DNA of 43,712 nucleotides from assembly GCA_964516325.1 (NCBI GenBank), contig CAZFAP010000016.1:1-43712 (forward strand), written 5' to 3'. The translations under genes and the position numbers were made by a program. The notes below the pieces were generated by a model that saw nothing but the letters and a program-made list of their open reading frames with translations, ran no database searches and was not told the origin of the DNA. This document shows positions 16,872-24,894 of the stretch, piece by piece; the first letter of the stretch is position 1; each line of letters begins with the position of its first letter. The stretch comes from CAZFAP01 sp964516325 (lineage in GTDB: Bacteria; Auribacterota; JABMQX01).

Positions 16872-18125
16872 ATGAGAAAATCGGTCTGGATCGGCTTATG
16901 GACGCTATCGGCGTGCGTGGCGGTTGTCGCTGGCGTGGCACTTGGACGGCTCAAGGGCTCTGAAGGGCACCAGCCGGGGCCAGTTCCAACCCGGAGCGAG
17001 GAGTTCTTCCAATCTTTCCCCGCGCGTGATCTTTTCGCTGAACTCGATGCCATTCAGAGGGCTGTCGCGGAGAAGGATGTGGAAATTCGCGACCTTCAGG
17101 ATGAACTGGTCGCCTTGAAATCGCAGTTGCTCCCGCCCCTCAGCCTGGAAGATGAGAAAGACTGGAAGGAAACGCTAGGGTGGCGCAGAAAACATGAGGC
17201 GGGGGCGGATGAAACGACGAAAAGAGATGTCCTCAGGAGAAAGATTCTCCAGCGGAAGGACAAGCTGCTCCGCGAGCAGGGGCTTGCGGACCTTGCCGCC
17301 CTCATCCAGAGCAGCAATCTCGATGATCTGGAGACGGGGCTTTGGGTGATCAATGCGGTTGGCGGCGTCAAATTCGACAAGGAGGGATTCAAGCCGCACG
17401 TTCTTGTCGCGCTCTCCCACGAGAACCCTTCGGTTCGGAGGGCCGCCCTTGAGTGCGCCGGTTGGCTTTGCTCGGACGAGGAGCAGTTGGATATGACACT
17501 TCGGGCGGCGTCCGACCCATCCCCCTCCGTCCGCGAGTGGGCGGCGTTGCGTCTTGGGTGGTATAGCGGCAGTGAGCGAAAGGAGGAGGCTGCCTCTGCT
17601 CTGAGAAAGCTCCTCCAAGAGGAAAACCGAGGTGTCAGATCGAGTGCTGTGGAGCATCTTTATGGTTTTGCCGACCAGATGGACGATCTTTTGGTCAAGC
17701 TCATGGGAGACCCCGGGTCGGAGAGCTCTCTCTCGACCGCGCTCCGCGAGCGCCGGACAATCAGCCCCGCAATCGCCCGGCGCCTCGCTGAGATGTACGG
17801 TCAAGATGCTTCAGAGGACACGATCATGCGGTTCCTTGAAGGCATTCCTCTCCCTAAGCCCGATGAGCCGGCAACACGGCAAGGTGACCGGTCCCTCCCG
17901 CCCGAGGCGAGGCCCATTCTGGCCGGGCTCTACGTCCAAATCGTGAGGGAGAGCCTCCAAAACGGTCGGCGGCGACACGCCCTGGATGCTCTTCGCAGAA
18001 TTGGAGACCGCTCCCTCATTTTCGTGCTGGACGAAATCGCCCGAAGCCCGGATGCCGAAGGGATAGAGAAGGACCTTCAGGACACGATTGAATACCTCCG
18101 ACAGAAAGGGATCGAGAGGCGATGA
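16872..18125 (+). CDS. Array gene 2: membrane-anchored coiled-coil/HEAT-repeat protein
   Basis: 417 residues, starting 65 bases after gene 1 with a strong GGGGAGAAG ribosome site. Membrane helix 5-25 (SACVAVVAGVALG, GxxxG at 21-25), coiled coil about 55-86 (AIQRAVAEKDVEIRDLQDEL), signature ILQRKDKLL at 125-133. HEAT helices include PSVRRAAL at 186-193, PSVREWAAL at 218-226 and GVRSSAV at 254-260. The membrane-distal third differs from most paralogues: the usual EMED helix is degenerate (DQMDDLLVKLMGDPG), and the variable segment is long (about 312-344, ending SLPPEARPIL). In both features it pairs with gene 4, as if genes 1-2 and 3-4 came from duplication of a two-gene unit. Its last codons overlap gene 3 by ATGA. 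Confidence 0.9.
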   Translation: MRKSVWIGLWTLSACVAVVAGVALGRLKGSEGHQPGPVPTRSEEFFQSFPARDLFAELDAIQRAVAEKDVEIRDLQDELVALKSQLLPPLSLEDEKDWKETLGWRRKHEAGADETTKRDVLRRKILQRKDKLLREQGLADLAALIQSSNLDDLETGLWVINAVGGVKFDKEGFKPHVLVALSHENPSVRRAALECAGWLCSDEEQLDMTLRAASDPSPSVREWAALRLGWYSGSERKEEAASALRKLLQEENRGVRSSAVEHLYGFADQMDDLLVKLMGDPGSESSLSTALRERRTISPAIARRLAEMYGQDASEDTIMRFLEGIPLPKPDEPATRQGDRSLPPEARPILAGLYVQIVRESLQNGRRRHALDALRRIGDRSLIFVLDEIARSPDAEGIEKDLQDTIEYLRQKGIERR

Positions 18126-19369
18126 AAATGATCGCGCGGTTTGGATTGTGGGCGGCGAGCCTCTGCGCCGCCTTTGCAATTGGGGTGTGCATCAGCAAGG
18201 CAAGCAAGCCGCACCTGCACCCGCCCCAACCGTCTGAACTACACGTCCCCCCAGAACTCAGGACTCGCCAACTGAAGATCTTCCAGACCAGTCTCGACCT
18301 CTCCATCGAAGGTCTCGGCAGCAGGGAGAACAGAATCCGCGAGCTTGAATCCGAGCTTGCCGCTTTGCGGGCGAAAATCCCCCCGCCCCTCAGCCCTAAG
18401 GAGAAGGAATGGCGAAAGAAATGGGAGGAGCGGTGCCTGCGGCAGAAGCGCTATGTGGAAGAAGGGGGTCTTGAGCTTTACGAGGGGCAGCATGAGCTTC
18501 AGAAGAAGGTCCATCAGAGGCGGGACAAGGGGTTGCGGGCGCAGGGATTGGAGGAGCTTGCCACTCTCATGGCGAGCGACAAGCGGGAGGATGTGCTTCG
18601 CGGACTGAGCATATTCAGGAGCATAGATTTCGAGGCCATCGGCGTGGACAAAGCAACATATGAGCCCTGGCTTCTGGATGCCCTGAAACACGATGACGCG
18701 GAGGTCCGCAGAAGAGGTCTCGAATCTCTCGGATGGATGTATCCCAAAGAAGAGGTCTTTGAGGCCGCCGTGAGTCTTCTGGACGACCCCGCGCCGGAAG
18801 TGCGGCGCGAGGCGACGTTCCAGCTCGTTCGCTCGTCGGGAAAGGAACGAAACGACCACGTCGCGACGGCCCTGAAGGATTTGCTCGGTGATAAGGACCC
18901 CCAATCGCGTCAGGCGGCTGTGTGGCGCATCTCCGCGCTGCGACAGGAGGGATTCGATTACAGCGCTGAGATGGAAGATGCACTGATCGAGGCGTCTCGC
19001 GACACCGAGCTGACAGGTGAGGTCCTGGGCTTGTGGCGTGAGAAAACGGTGCTCAGTGCTAAGGTCACCGAGCGCGTGGCGCAGATGCTCAACGCCCCCT
19101 ACGACGAGGAGAAGATGGAGGTGCTCCTGAAGGCGCCCAAGTGCGAGGCCCTTCGCCCTCAGGCGATTCAGGCGTACATCCGGATTCTCAGGGAGTGCCT
19201 TGACGTTGGCGCCCGGCGGCAGGCTCTTCAGGAGTTGCTCTGGTTCCGTGAGAAGTCAGTGATTGCGCAGTTGGAGGACGTCGCGGGCAGTTTTGATGCC
19301 GAAGGCATCGAAAAGGAGCTGGCACAAACAATCCAGTCACTGAAGCGGTACAGCACACAGCCGGACTGA
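18122..19369 (+). CDS. Array gene 3: membrane-anchored coiled-coil/HEAT-repeat protein
   Basis: 415 residues, starting inside the stop of gene 2 (ATGA, 18122-18125), so translation is probably coupled. Membrane helix 5-25 (AAFAIGVCIS; Ser replaces the second Gly of GxxxG). Coiled coil about 66-87 (SRENRIRELESELAALRAKI) followed by PPPLSP. The signature is altered to VHQRRDKGL at 130-138, the most divergent version with that in gene 7. HEAT helices: EVRRRGL at 194-200, EVRREAT at 226-232. AEMEDALIEASRDTE is at 282-296. The variable segment YDEEKMEVLLKAPKCEALRP (about 327-346) resembles gene 1. The end ...DAEGIEKELAQTIQSLKRYS lacks the Q-K-G-x-x-R tail, and the next gene is not overlapped but starts 11 bases on. 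Confidence 0.9.
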   Translation: MKMIARFGLWAASLCAAFAIGVCISKASKPHLHPPQPSELHVPPELRTRQLKIFQTSLDLSIEGLGSRENRIRELESELAALRAKIPPPLSPKEKEWRKKWEERCLRQKRYVEEGGLELYEGQHELQKKVHQRRDKGLRAQGLEELATLMASDKREDVLRGLSIFRSIDFEAIGVDKATYEPWLLDALKHDDAEVRRRGLESLGWMYPKEEVFEAAVSLLDDPAPEVRREATFQLVRSSGKERNDHVATALKDLLGDKDPQSRQAAVWRISALRQEGFDYSAEMEDALIEASRDTELTGEVLGLWREKTVLSAKVTERVAQMLNAPYDEEKMEVLLKAPKCEALRPQAIQAYIRILRECLDVGARRQALQELLWFREKSVIAQLEDVAGSFDAEGIEKELAQTIQSLKRYSTQPD

Positions 19370-19379
19370 TCGGGATGTA

Positions 19380-20657
19380 ATGAAGATGAAAAGACAACTG
19401 TGGATCGGCTTATGGGCCATTTCAGTTTGCGGGGCGCTGGCTGCGGGCGCCATCGTGGCGGGGCCGGGAATGACAGGGCCCGCACGCCCAAAGGCGGAAA
19501 GACCCCCGAAATCGGAGAAATCGGATGCTGCTCGCCTCAAACATCTGACGGCGAGGCTTGACGAGATTCGCAAGGCCGTCGCGGACAGAGACAACAGGGT
19601 TGGTGAGCTGGAAGCGGAAATCGCGAGGGTTCGTGAGGAGCTTTCCACTCTTTTCAGTCCTGAGGACGAAAAGGATTGGCAAGAAACCCTCGCCTCCTCA
19701 AGGAAGTCGGAGCGGCAAAAGGCTCTCGACGAGAAGGGAAAAGCTCTTCGGAAGAAAATCCTTCAGAGAAGAGACAGGGCCTTGCGGGAGGAGGGGCTTA
19801 CGGAGCTGGCCATACTCATTAACGAGGGCAAGAGCGACGACGATGTTGCCCTCGGTTTACGAGTTCTCGGCCGTCTCTGGCAGCACCAGTTCGACAGGGA
19901 AAGATTTCGCCCCGGCGTTCTCGCGGCTCTGGAGCACAAGGACCCCTTCATTCGCCGCCAGGCTGTGGAGTGCACCAGGAACACGGTCTCGTGGGAGGAG
20001 GAACGGGACATCGCCCTCCGGATGGCGAATGATCCTTCCGACGACGTGCGGTGGTGGATTGCGGCTTCTCTGGGCTTTTGTAGCTGGACGGACAGAAGGG
20101 AGGAAGGCGCCCCGCTGGTAAGAGCCTACTTGCAGGACGAGAACTATATGATCAGGTGGAAGATGCTCGAGCACCTGTACTCCTACGCGGACGACGTGGA
20201 CGATCTCTACATCAAGTTACTGGATGATCCGCAGGGGCTGGAAGGCGCGCTCGTCTATTCCGTGCAAAGGCACATGAGGACCGTCAGCGCCGGGTTCGTG
20301 CAGCGGCTCGCGGAGAAATTCGAAGAAGGCTTTTCCGATCGGAAGACCATGCGGCTGCTCGATCCTGATTCGATTGATTTCGAGCACCCTGCCGATGGAA
20401 CCGGTGCGTGGCAGGAGAGACCGTGGCTTTCCCCCGAGGCGAGGCCGATTTTGTCCGACCTTTACCTGCGGGTGGTCAGGGATGGCCTCGACAATGGTCG
20501 GCGGCACCTCGCTCTGGAAGGACTGCGAAAAATGGGGGACCCGTGGATTATCCCTGCCCTGGACGAAATAGCACGAAGCCCCGATGCGGAGGGGATAGAG
20601 AGAGAGTTGGCAGAAACAATTGAGTATCTCAGACAAAAGGGGGATCAACGGGAATGA
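19380..20657 (+). CDS. Array gene 4: membrane-anchored coiled-coil/HEAT-repeat protein
   Basis: 425 residues; a second in-frame ATG two codons downstream (MKRQLWIGLW) matches the other N-termini better and may be the true start. Membrane helix about 7-27. Coiled coil about 55-88 (LDEIRKAVADRDNRVGELEAE). Signature ILQRRDRAL at 127-135. The HEAT helices have unusual aromatic-rich forms, DDVRWWIA at 221-228 and YMIRWKML at 256-263. The EMED helix is replaced by DDVDDLYIKLLDDPQ as in gene 2. The variable segment is the longest of the set (about 318-352: SDRKTMRLLDPD... to RPWLSPEARPIL). C-terminal module LDEIARSPDAEGIERELAE at 394-412. Ends with an ATGA overlap into gene 5. Confidence 0.9.
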   Translation: MKMKRQLWIGLWAISVCGALAAGAIVAGPGMTGPARPKAERPPKSEKSDAARLKHLTARLDEIRKAVADRDNRVGELEAEIARVREELSTLFSPEDEKDWQETLASSRKSERQKALDEKGKALRKKILQRRDRALREEGLTELAILINEGKSDDDVALGLRVLGRLWQHQFDRERFRPGVLAALEHKDPFIRRQAVECTRNTVSWEEERDIALRMANDPSDDVRWWIAASLGFCSWTDRREEGAPLVRAYLQDENYMIRWKMLEHLYSYADDVDDLYIKLLDDPQGLEGALVYSVQRHMRTVSAGFVQRLAEKFEEGFSDRKTMRLLDPDSIDFEHPADGTGAWQERPWLSPEARPILSDLYLRVVRDGLDNGRRHLALEGLRKMGDPWIIPALDEIARSPDAEGIERELAETIEYLRQKGDQRE

Positions 20658-21880
20658 ATAAGGTTCTGTTCGTTGGGTTGCTTCTGGCATGTGGGGGCAT
20701 TGCATTCGCTGCTGGCGTCGCCATAGGAAGGCATGGAAGGACTGAAATCCCACCTCTACAGCCTCCCGCAAAGACTGAGACGAAAGAGGTCGAGTCCGAC
20801 CGCAGCCAGGCTCTTGTTGCCGAGCTCGATGGGTTCGGAACGGTGCTGGCGGAGAAAGAAGGAGAAATGCGCGACCTGGAGAGCGAGCTCGCGGAGGTGA
20901 TGGCGAAATTGCCCCCTCCACTCACGCCCGAAGAGGAGAAGCGGCAGAAGGAAGAGGAGGAAAAACGGAAGAAAGAGGAGCGATGGCAAGCTCGCCACAA
21001 GAAAGCAGAGGAGCTAAGGGCCAAAATTCTTCAGCGGAGGGACAGGGCGCTTCGCACGCAGGGTCTCGAAGAACTCGCGGCTTTGCTTCAGAGCAAGGAC
21101 AGCGAAGAGCTTCTCCTCGGACTCATGGCTGCGCCCTGCCTCTCGTCAATTCCTTGCGATAGGGAGAGGTTCAAGCCGTACGTCCTGGCTGCTCTGGCCA
21201 GCGAGGACGGAGAGATACGGAATGCTGGACTGGGCTGTCTGTACACGTTCTGCACTCCGGAGGAGCACCTCGACTTTGCGCTCCGGATGATTGATGATCC
21301 CTCCCCCGAAATCCGCGGATCACTTCCTTGGCGCATCTTCTGGGGGACGCAAGCCGAGCGAAAGGAGGAGACGTTAGCTGCGATGCGGAAGCTTCTCCAC
21401 GACGAGAACAAGGAGGTCCGGCGGGGAGCCCTGGAAGTCTTTGGTCACAACCCTCTGCGGGCGCAGGAGGTCGAGGAGGCGGTCGAGGAGGCGGCTATCG
21501 AAATGTCCAGGGACCCGGAGGAACAGAACCGAATGATGCAGTGGCTCAGCCGCAGGGATAATATAAGCGCGAAAGCTGCCCAACGCCTCGTTGGGATGTA
21601 CGGGGAAGGCGGGGCACGGGATTACGGAATAGACTGGCTCTATCGCCGCCTCTCGGACGACGCGAAACCGATTGCGATTGAGTTCTGCCTGCGGCTTCTG
21701 CGGGACAGCATCGAGCCTTACGAGCGGTCGAGCGCCCTCCGCGCCCTTCGGGAGATGGGCGACGCTTCGGTCCAGGCCGAGCTTGAGGTAGTTTCCCGGA
21801 GCGACGACGCGGAAGGGTTGGAAAAAGAGTTGGGTGAGGCGATCGAACATCTACGACAAAAGGGGGGCGGGCAGAGATGA
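20654..21880 (+). CDS. Array gene 5: membrane-anchored coiled-coil/HEAT-repeat protein
   Basis: 408 residues. Membrane helix about 5-25 (AFAAGVAIG, GxxxG at 21-25). Coiled coil about 52-87 ending LPPPLTPEEEK, then an almost purely Glu/Lys/Arg linker (95-118) that may form a single stable helix. Signature ILQRRDRAL at 125-133. IPCDRERF at 166-173 groups it with genes 8, 10 and 12. HEAT helices EIRNAGL at 187-193 and EIRGSLP at 219-225. A perfect 12-base tandem duplication (21470-21493) has expanded the usual EMED helix to EVEEAVEEAAIEMSRD. The variable segment GEGGARDYGIDWLYRRLSDD lies at about 317-336 between RLVGMY and AKPI. The end QKGGGQR overlaps gene 6 by ATGA. Confidence 0.91.
   Translation: MNKVLFVGLLLACGGIAFAAGVAIGRHGRTEIPPLQPPAKTETKEVESDRSQALVAELDGFGTVLAEKEGEMRDLESELAEVMAKLPPPLTPEEEKRQKEEEEKRKKEERWQARHKKAEELRAKILQRRDRALRTQGLEELAALLQSKDSEELLLGLMAAPCLSSIPCDRERFKPYVLAALASEDGEIRNAGLGCLYTFCTPEEHLDFALRMIDDPSPEIRGSLPWRIFWGTQAERKEETLAAMRKLLHDENKEVRRGALEVFGHNPLRAQEVEEAVEEAAIEMSRDPEEQNRMMQWLSRRDNISAKAAQRLVGMYGEGGARDYGIDWLYRRLSDDAKPIAIEFCLRLLRDSIEPYERSSALRALREMGDASVQAELEVVSRSDDAEGLEKELGEAIEHLRQKGGGQR
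21470..21493 (+). repeat. Perfect 12-base tandem duplication inside array gene 5
   Basis: GTCGAGGAGGCG occurs twice back to back (21470-21481 and 21482-21493), encoding VEEA twice and lengthening the EMED-type helix by four residues, about one helical turn, relative to the paralogues. The two copies are identical, which suggests a recent slippage event. Confidence 0.9.
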
Positions 21881-23106
21881 GGAAAGGCGGGTTGATTGTC
21901 CTATTCCTGACGGTGATTGTCGCTGCCTTCGTGGTTGGGGTTTGCGTCGGCAGAAGTGCGAAACGAGAATCTGGCTCTTCGCAACCGCTCACGGGCGTGA
22001 CAGAACAGGGGCGCATATTGGGCAGTGCATCCGTGCTCGTTGCCAGCATCGAGAGCTGTCGCAAGGCAATTTCGGAGAGAGAGGGGAGGATAGAAGACCT
22101 GAAGGTCAAACTCCAGGATGCGCGTGGGAAACTGCCTCCTCCCCTTGGCCCGGAGGATGAAAAGCGCAAGAAAGAAGAGAATGAAAGGCGAAAACGGTCC
22201 GAGGGGCGGCGCGCTCGCTACGGCAGGGTGGAGAACCTTCGGGTTAGGATTCTTCAGCGGAAGGACAAGGCTCTTCGCGCACAAAGCTTGGAAGAACTTG
22301 CCGCACTTCTCCAGAGCCAGGAAGCTGAGGACTTGGAGGTCGGGCTGGCAACGTTCCGTCGCCTATGGGGGATTGACCTCGATAAGGGGAAATATAAGCC
22401 GTACGTTCTGGCGGCGCTGACGGACGACGACCCGGAAGTTCGCCTCGGCGCCCTCGCATGCGCTTCCGATGTCTGCGAAAAGGAGGAGCAGTTCGAGATC
22501 GTGCTTTCCATGGCAGGCGATTCCTCCGCAGAGGTCCGTGGGTATGCGGTCTCACAACTGCGTTGGTCTCGCCCGCAAGAGCGAAACGAACGTGTCGCCG
22601 CGGCCTTGAGAGCGCTTCTTCAGGATGAAGATGAGAGCGTCCGGGGTCAGGCGCTGTATGCTGTGTCTGGCCCACATGACTACGGACAGGAGATGGAGGA
22701 CGTGCTCCTTGAGATGTCAAAAGACCCGGCAATGGCAGGCCGTGTTCAGGAATGGCTGATGGATGGCAGGAGAGCTCTCAGCGCGAAGCTTGCTCAGCGC
22801 CTTGTCGAGATGCTTGGCGAGGGCGACGGCCGCTTTCCCCTGGAATTTGCGATCTACAGATTTGCCGACAGGGACTTCTCCGATGAAGCGAAGCCTATCA
22901 TCTCGAGGCTTTGTCTTGGCTTTGTCAGAGACGGCCTTGAACCGTGGTTCCGGCAGCGAGCCCTGGAAGCCATCCGCAGAATGGGAGACGCCTCGCTCCT
23001 TCCTGAGCTGGAGGCAATGGCGAAAAGCGATGACGCGGAAGGCATAGAGAAGGAGCTTGCGGAAACGATTGAATATCTCAGGCAGAAAGGAAACGGACGG
23101 AGATGA
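21877..23106 (+). CDS. Array gene 6: membrane-anchored coiled-coil/HEAT-repeat protein
   Basis: 409 residues, started in the ATGA overlap with gene 5. Membrane helix 6-25 (VAAFVVGVCVG, GxxxG at 21-25). Coiled coil about 55-86 (SCRKAISEREGRIEDLKVKL), then LPPPLGPEDEK and a charged linker. Signature ILQRKDKAL at 125-133 and LWGIDLDKGKYKP at 163-175, which groups it with gene 11. HEAT helices EVRLGAL at 187-193, EVRGYAV at 219-225 and SVRGQAL at 254-260. QEMEDVLLEMSKDPA at 271-285. The variable segment GEGDGRFPLEFAIYRFADRD lies at about 314-333, between RLVEML and DEAKPI. The C-terminal module is consensus-like (LEAMAKSDDAEGIEKELAE). Ends QKGNGRR with an ATGA overlap into gene 7. Confidence 0.91.
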   Translation: MRKGGLIVLFLTVIVAAFVVGVCVGRSAKRESGSSQPLTGVTEQGRILGSASVLVASIESCRKAISEREGRIEDLKVKLQDARGKLPPPLGPEDEKRKKEENERRKRSEGRRARYGRVENLRVRILQRKDKALRAQSLEELAALLQSQEAEDLEVGLATFRRLWGIDLDKGKYKPYVLAALTDDDPEVRLGALACASDVCEKEEQFEIVLSMAGDSSAEVRGYAVSQLRWSRPQERNERVAAALRALLQDEDESVRGQALYAVSGPHDYGQEMEDVLLEMSKDPAMAGRVQEWLMDGRRALSAKLAQRLVEMLGEGDGRFPLEFAIYRFADRDFSDEAKPIISRLCLGFVRDGLEPWFRQRALEAIRRMGDASLLPELEAMAKSDDAEGIEKELAETIEYLRQKGNGRR

Positions 23107-24428
23107 CTAAAACGGCAGGAATTGGGCTAATGGTGATTGGGTTGTGCGTCGGAGTCGCAGTCGAGACGGTGGTCGGCGGGCGCAAGGAACCGAAGTCACA
23201 GGCCCGCCAAGAAGTGCTGAAACCTGAGGAGGAAAAGGCGGAATCCGGCGTGGTGCAGACCCCCCTCGCCGCTTCGGAGAGATTCCGAAAGCTTGTCGCC
23301 GAAAGGGAGACGAGGATAGCCGAATTGGAGGCGGAGCTGGCGGAAGTGAAGGGGAAACTGCCGCCGCCACTTGTCCCTGAGGAAGAGAAGCGAAAGAAGG
23401 AAGAGGAGGAAAAGCGAAAGCGAGCCGAGCGAGCGGAGGCCCTTTTTCAGAGAGCGAAGGCGCTGCGGGGAGAAATCGTGCAGCGAGACGACGCGCGCTT
23501 GCGGGAGAAAGGGCTCGCGGAGCTGGCTCGCCTCGTCGAAAGCGGCGACCCGGACAACTTGCTCCTGGGACTGACGACGATTTTTCATCTCGACGGGATG
23601 GAAGTCGGAGCGGAGAGGTTCAAGCCGCAGATTCTCACAGCGATGCAGAGCGAATCGGCGGAGGTGCGGCGTGCGGCGGCGAATTGCCTGTCGTCGGTTT
23701 GGGACAAGGACGAGGGGATTGACCTGTTGCTCGGGATGGTGGGCGATTCGTCGCCCGAAGTCCGGGGTTCGGTGGCGTTTCATCTCGGTTCCCTGGCCGA
23801 GAAAGAGCGGGCGGAGGAGATGGAGGTGGTCCTCACGTCGCTCCTGAAAGACGAGGATGAGATGGTCAGAAGAAGGGCGCTGCTCGCGCTGTCCGAGGTG
23901 TACGGATTCCACGAATCGGAGGAGAGGGCGAAGCGAACCGAGAGCCTCGTGAGCGATATATTGAGTGACCCTCGCAAGGCCGAGGAAGTGATGGGTTGGT
24001 GGGACAGGAGAACAATGTTCAGCCCGCAGGACGCGCAGCGCCTGGGACAGATGTTTCTGGACACGGATTTTGAATTATTCCGTGACGGTGAAGGGTACAG
24101 CGATCAGGTGCTCAGGGAGATTTTTCAGAGTCCGATGATCGGCGACGGCGAACAGACACGGGCCATCGTTTTCCAGCTTTGCCTGAAGGTTCTAAACGGC
24201 CGCTACGACAATAACCTCCAGCTTCGCGCGCTGACTGTTTTTCGTGAGTCGCGGGATCGCGAGCTTGTTCCCGTGCTCGAAGAAGTGGCTCGGACCGGCG
24301 CCGTGGGCGCGCCGGAAGCTCTCGCGGAGACGATCACCTATCTTCAAACGGGTGGGTCGCTGCCTTCCCTGAGCCGTCGAGCACGAAAGGAGGCGCCAGC
24401 CCCCCACGAAGAGGAGGCGGTCGAGTAG
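23103..24428 (+). CDS. Array gene 7: long-form HEAT-repeat protein ending block 1
   Basis: 441 residues, one of two long forms (with gene 9). The membrane helix (5-25) is atypical: GLCVGVAVETVVGG breaks the GxxxG spacing and includes a Glu. Coiled coil about 55-87, LPPPLVPEEEK, then an extreme Glu/Lys/Arg linker at 94-118. The signature is EIVQRDDARL at 124-133. FHLDGMEVGAERFKPQI at 161-177 is shared with gene 9 nearly residue for residue. HEAT helices: EVRRAAA, EVRGSVA, MVRRRAL. The EMED region is longer (SEERAKRTESLVSDILSDP), the variable segment is DTDFELFRDGEGYSDQVLRE (about 320-339), and the DAEG motif is lost. A Pro/Glu-rich tail of about 25 residues follows. It is the last gene before a 466-base gap. 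Confidence 0.91.
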   Translation: MTKTAGIGLMVIGLCVGVAVETVVGGRKEPKSQARQEVLKPEEEKAESGVVQTPLAASERFRKLVAERETRIAELEAELAEVKGKLPPPLVPEEEKRKKEEEEKRKRAERAEALFQRAKALRGEIVQRDDARLREKGLAELARLVESGDPDNLLLGLTTIFHLDGMEVGAERFKPQILTAMQSESAEVRRAAANCLSSVWDKDEGIDLLLGMVGDSSPEVRGSVAFHLGSLAEKERAEEMEVVLTSLLKDEDEMVRRRALLALSEVYGFHESEERAKRTESLVSDILSDPRKAEEVMGWWDRRTMFSPQDAQRLGQMFLDTDFELFRDGEGYSDQVLREIFQSPMIGDGEQTRAIVFQLCLKVLNGRYDNNLQLRALTVFRESRDRELVPVLEEVARTGAVGAPEALAETITYLQTGGSLPSLSRRARKEAPAPHEEEAVE

Positions 24429-24665
24429 AGGACAGTATGATCCGGAGATCTTGCGGACAGGAGGAATACGCAAGCGCCAGAAAAGGAATGGGTAGGAACT
24501 TACCGAACGTCCTTTGTGGGTGGGGGTGTATTCGGGTAGCGGCGAGGAGGCATTTGGACAACGGCGTGGTATTTCGCCCCCCGGGTAAAGGAGATGCTTG
24601 GCGGCTTTGGGAGAGACCTCCCCGGGTTCTGATCCTGGCTGCGTGACGCCGATTTTGAGGGCAGA

Positions 24666-24808
24666 CCGGCAATCAAAGCCCTGGCTGGGACTATGGTGCC
24701 TTGGTGTCTTGGTGGTGAGATCGCCATGAGGACCACAAAGGCACGAAGACACGAGTACGTGGGAGTGGACGCAGCAGCCACGGACTCGCACGGCCCGGCA
24801 ATCAAAGC
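24666..24808 (+). repeat. Pair of short direct repeats flanking the gap hairpin
   Basis: CCGGCAATCAAAGC occurs at 24666-24679 and again at 24795-24808, each followed two bases later by TGGCTG. The copies bracket the inverted repeat. They could be a duplicated unit or edges of a small inserted element. Confidence 0.75.
24696..24752 (+). repeat. Imperfect inverted repeat (hairpin) in the array gap
   Basis: Arms at 24696-24716 (GTGCCTTGGTGTCTTGGTGG...) and 24732-24752 pair at 17 of 21 positions around a 15-base loop. The CTTGGTGTCTTGGTGGT wording resembles intergenic palindromic repeats seen in many environmental bacterial genomes, so it may be one copy of a dispersed family. There is no T tract, so it is not a typical terminator. 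Confidence 0.75.
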
Positions 24809-24838
24809 TGTGGCTGCCAGGGGCCGGGGAAGAAGCGG

Positions 24839-24844
24839 TATAAT
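24839..24844 (+). promoter_or_regulatory. Possible -10 box upstream of array gene 8
   Basis: A perfect TATAAT lies 51 bases before the gene 8 start. The best -35 match is CTGCCA at 24814-24819 with a long 19-base spacer, so the promoter is uncertain, but its position suggests block 2 may be transcribed independently. Confidence 0.35.
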
Positions 24845-24894
24845 GAGATGCCCCTCAATCGCAGCTACACCGGTCCTTGCGGAGGAGGTCAGCG

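Larger units (their letters stand above)
24429..24894. other. 466-base gap between array blocks 1 and 2
   Basis: No supported gene. It contains an imperfect 21-base inverted repeat (24696-24752), a pair of 14-base direct repeats that flank it at about 130-base spacing, and near its right end a TATAAT box followed by the strong ribosome site GGAGGAGG (24881-24888) of gene 8. No remnant of an array gene is evident by eye. The layout suggests a dispersed repeat-type insertion plus a promoter for the next block. Confidence 0.7.
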
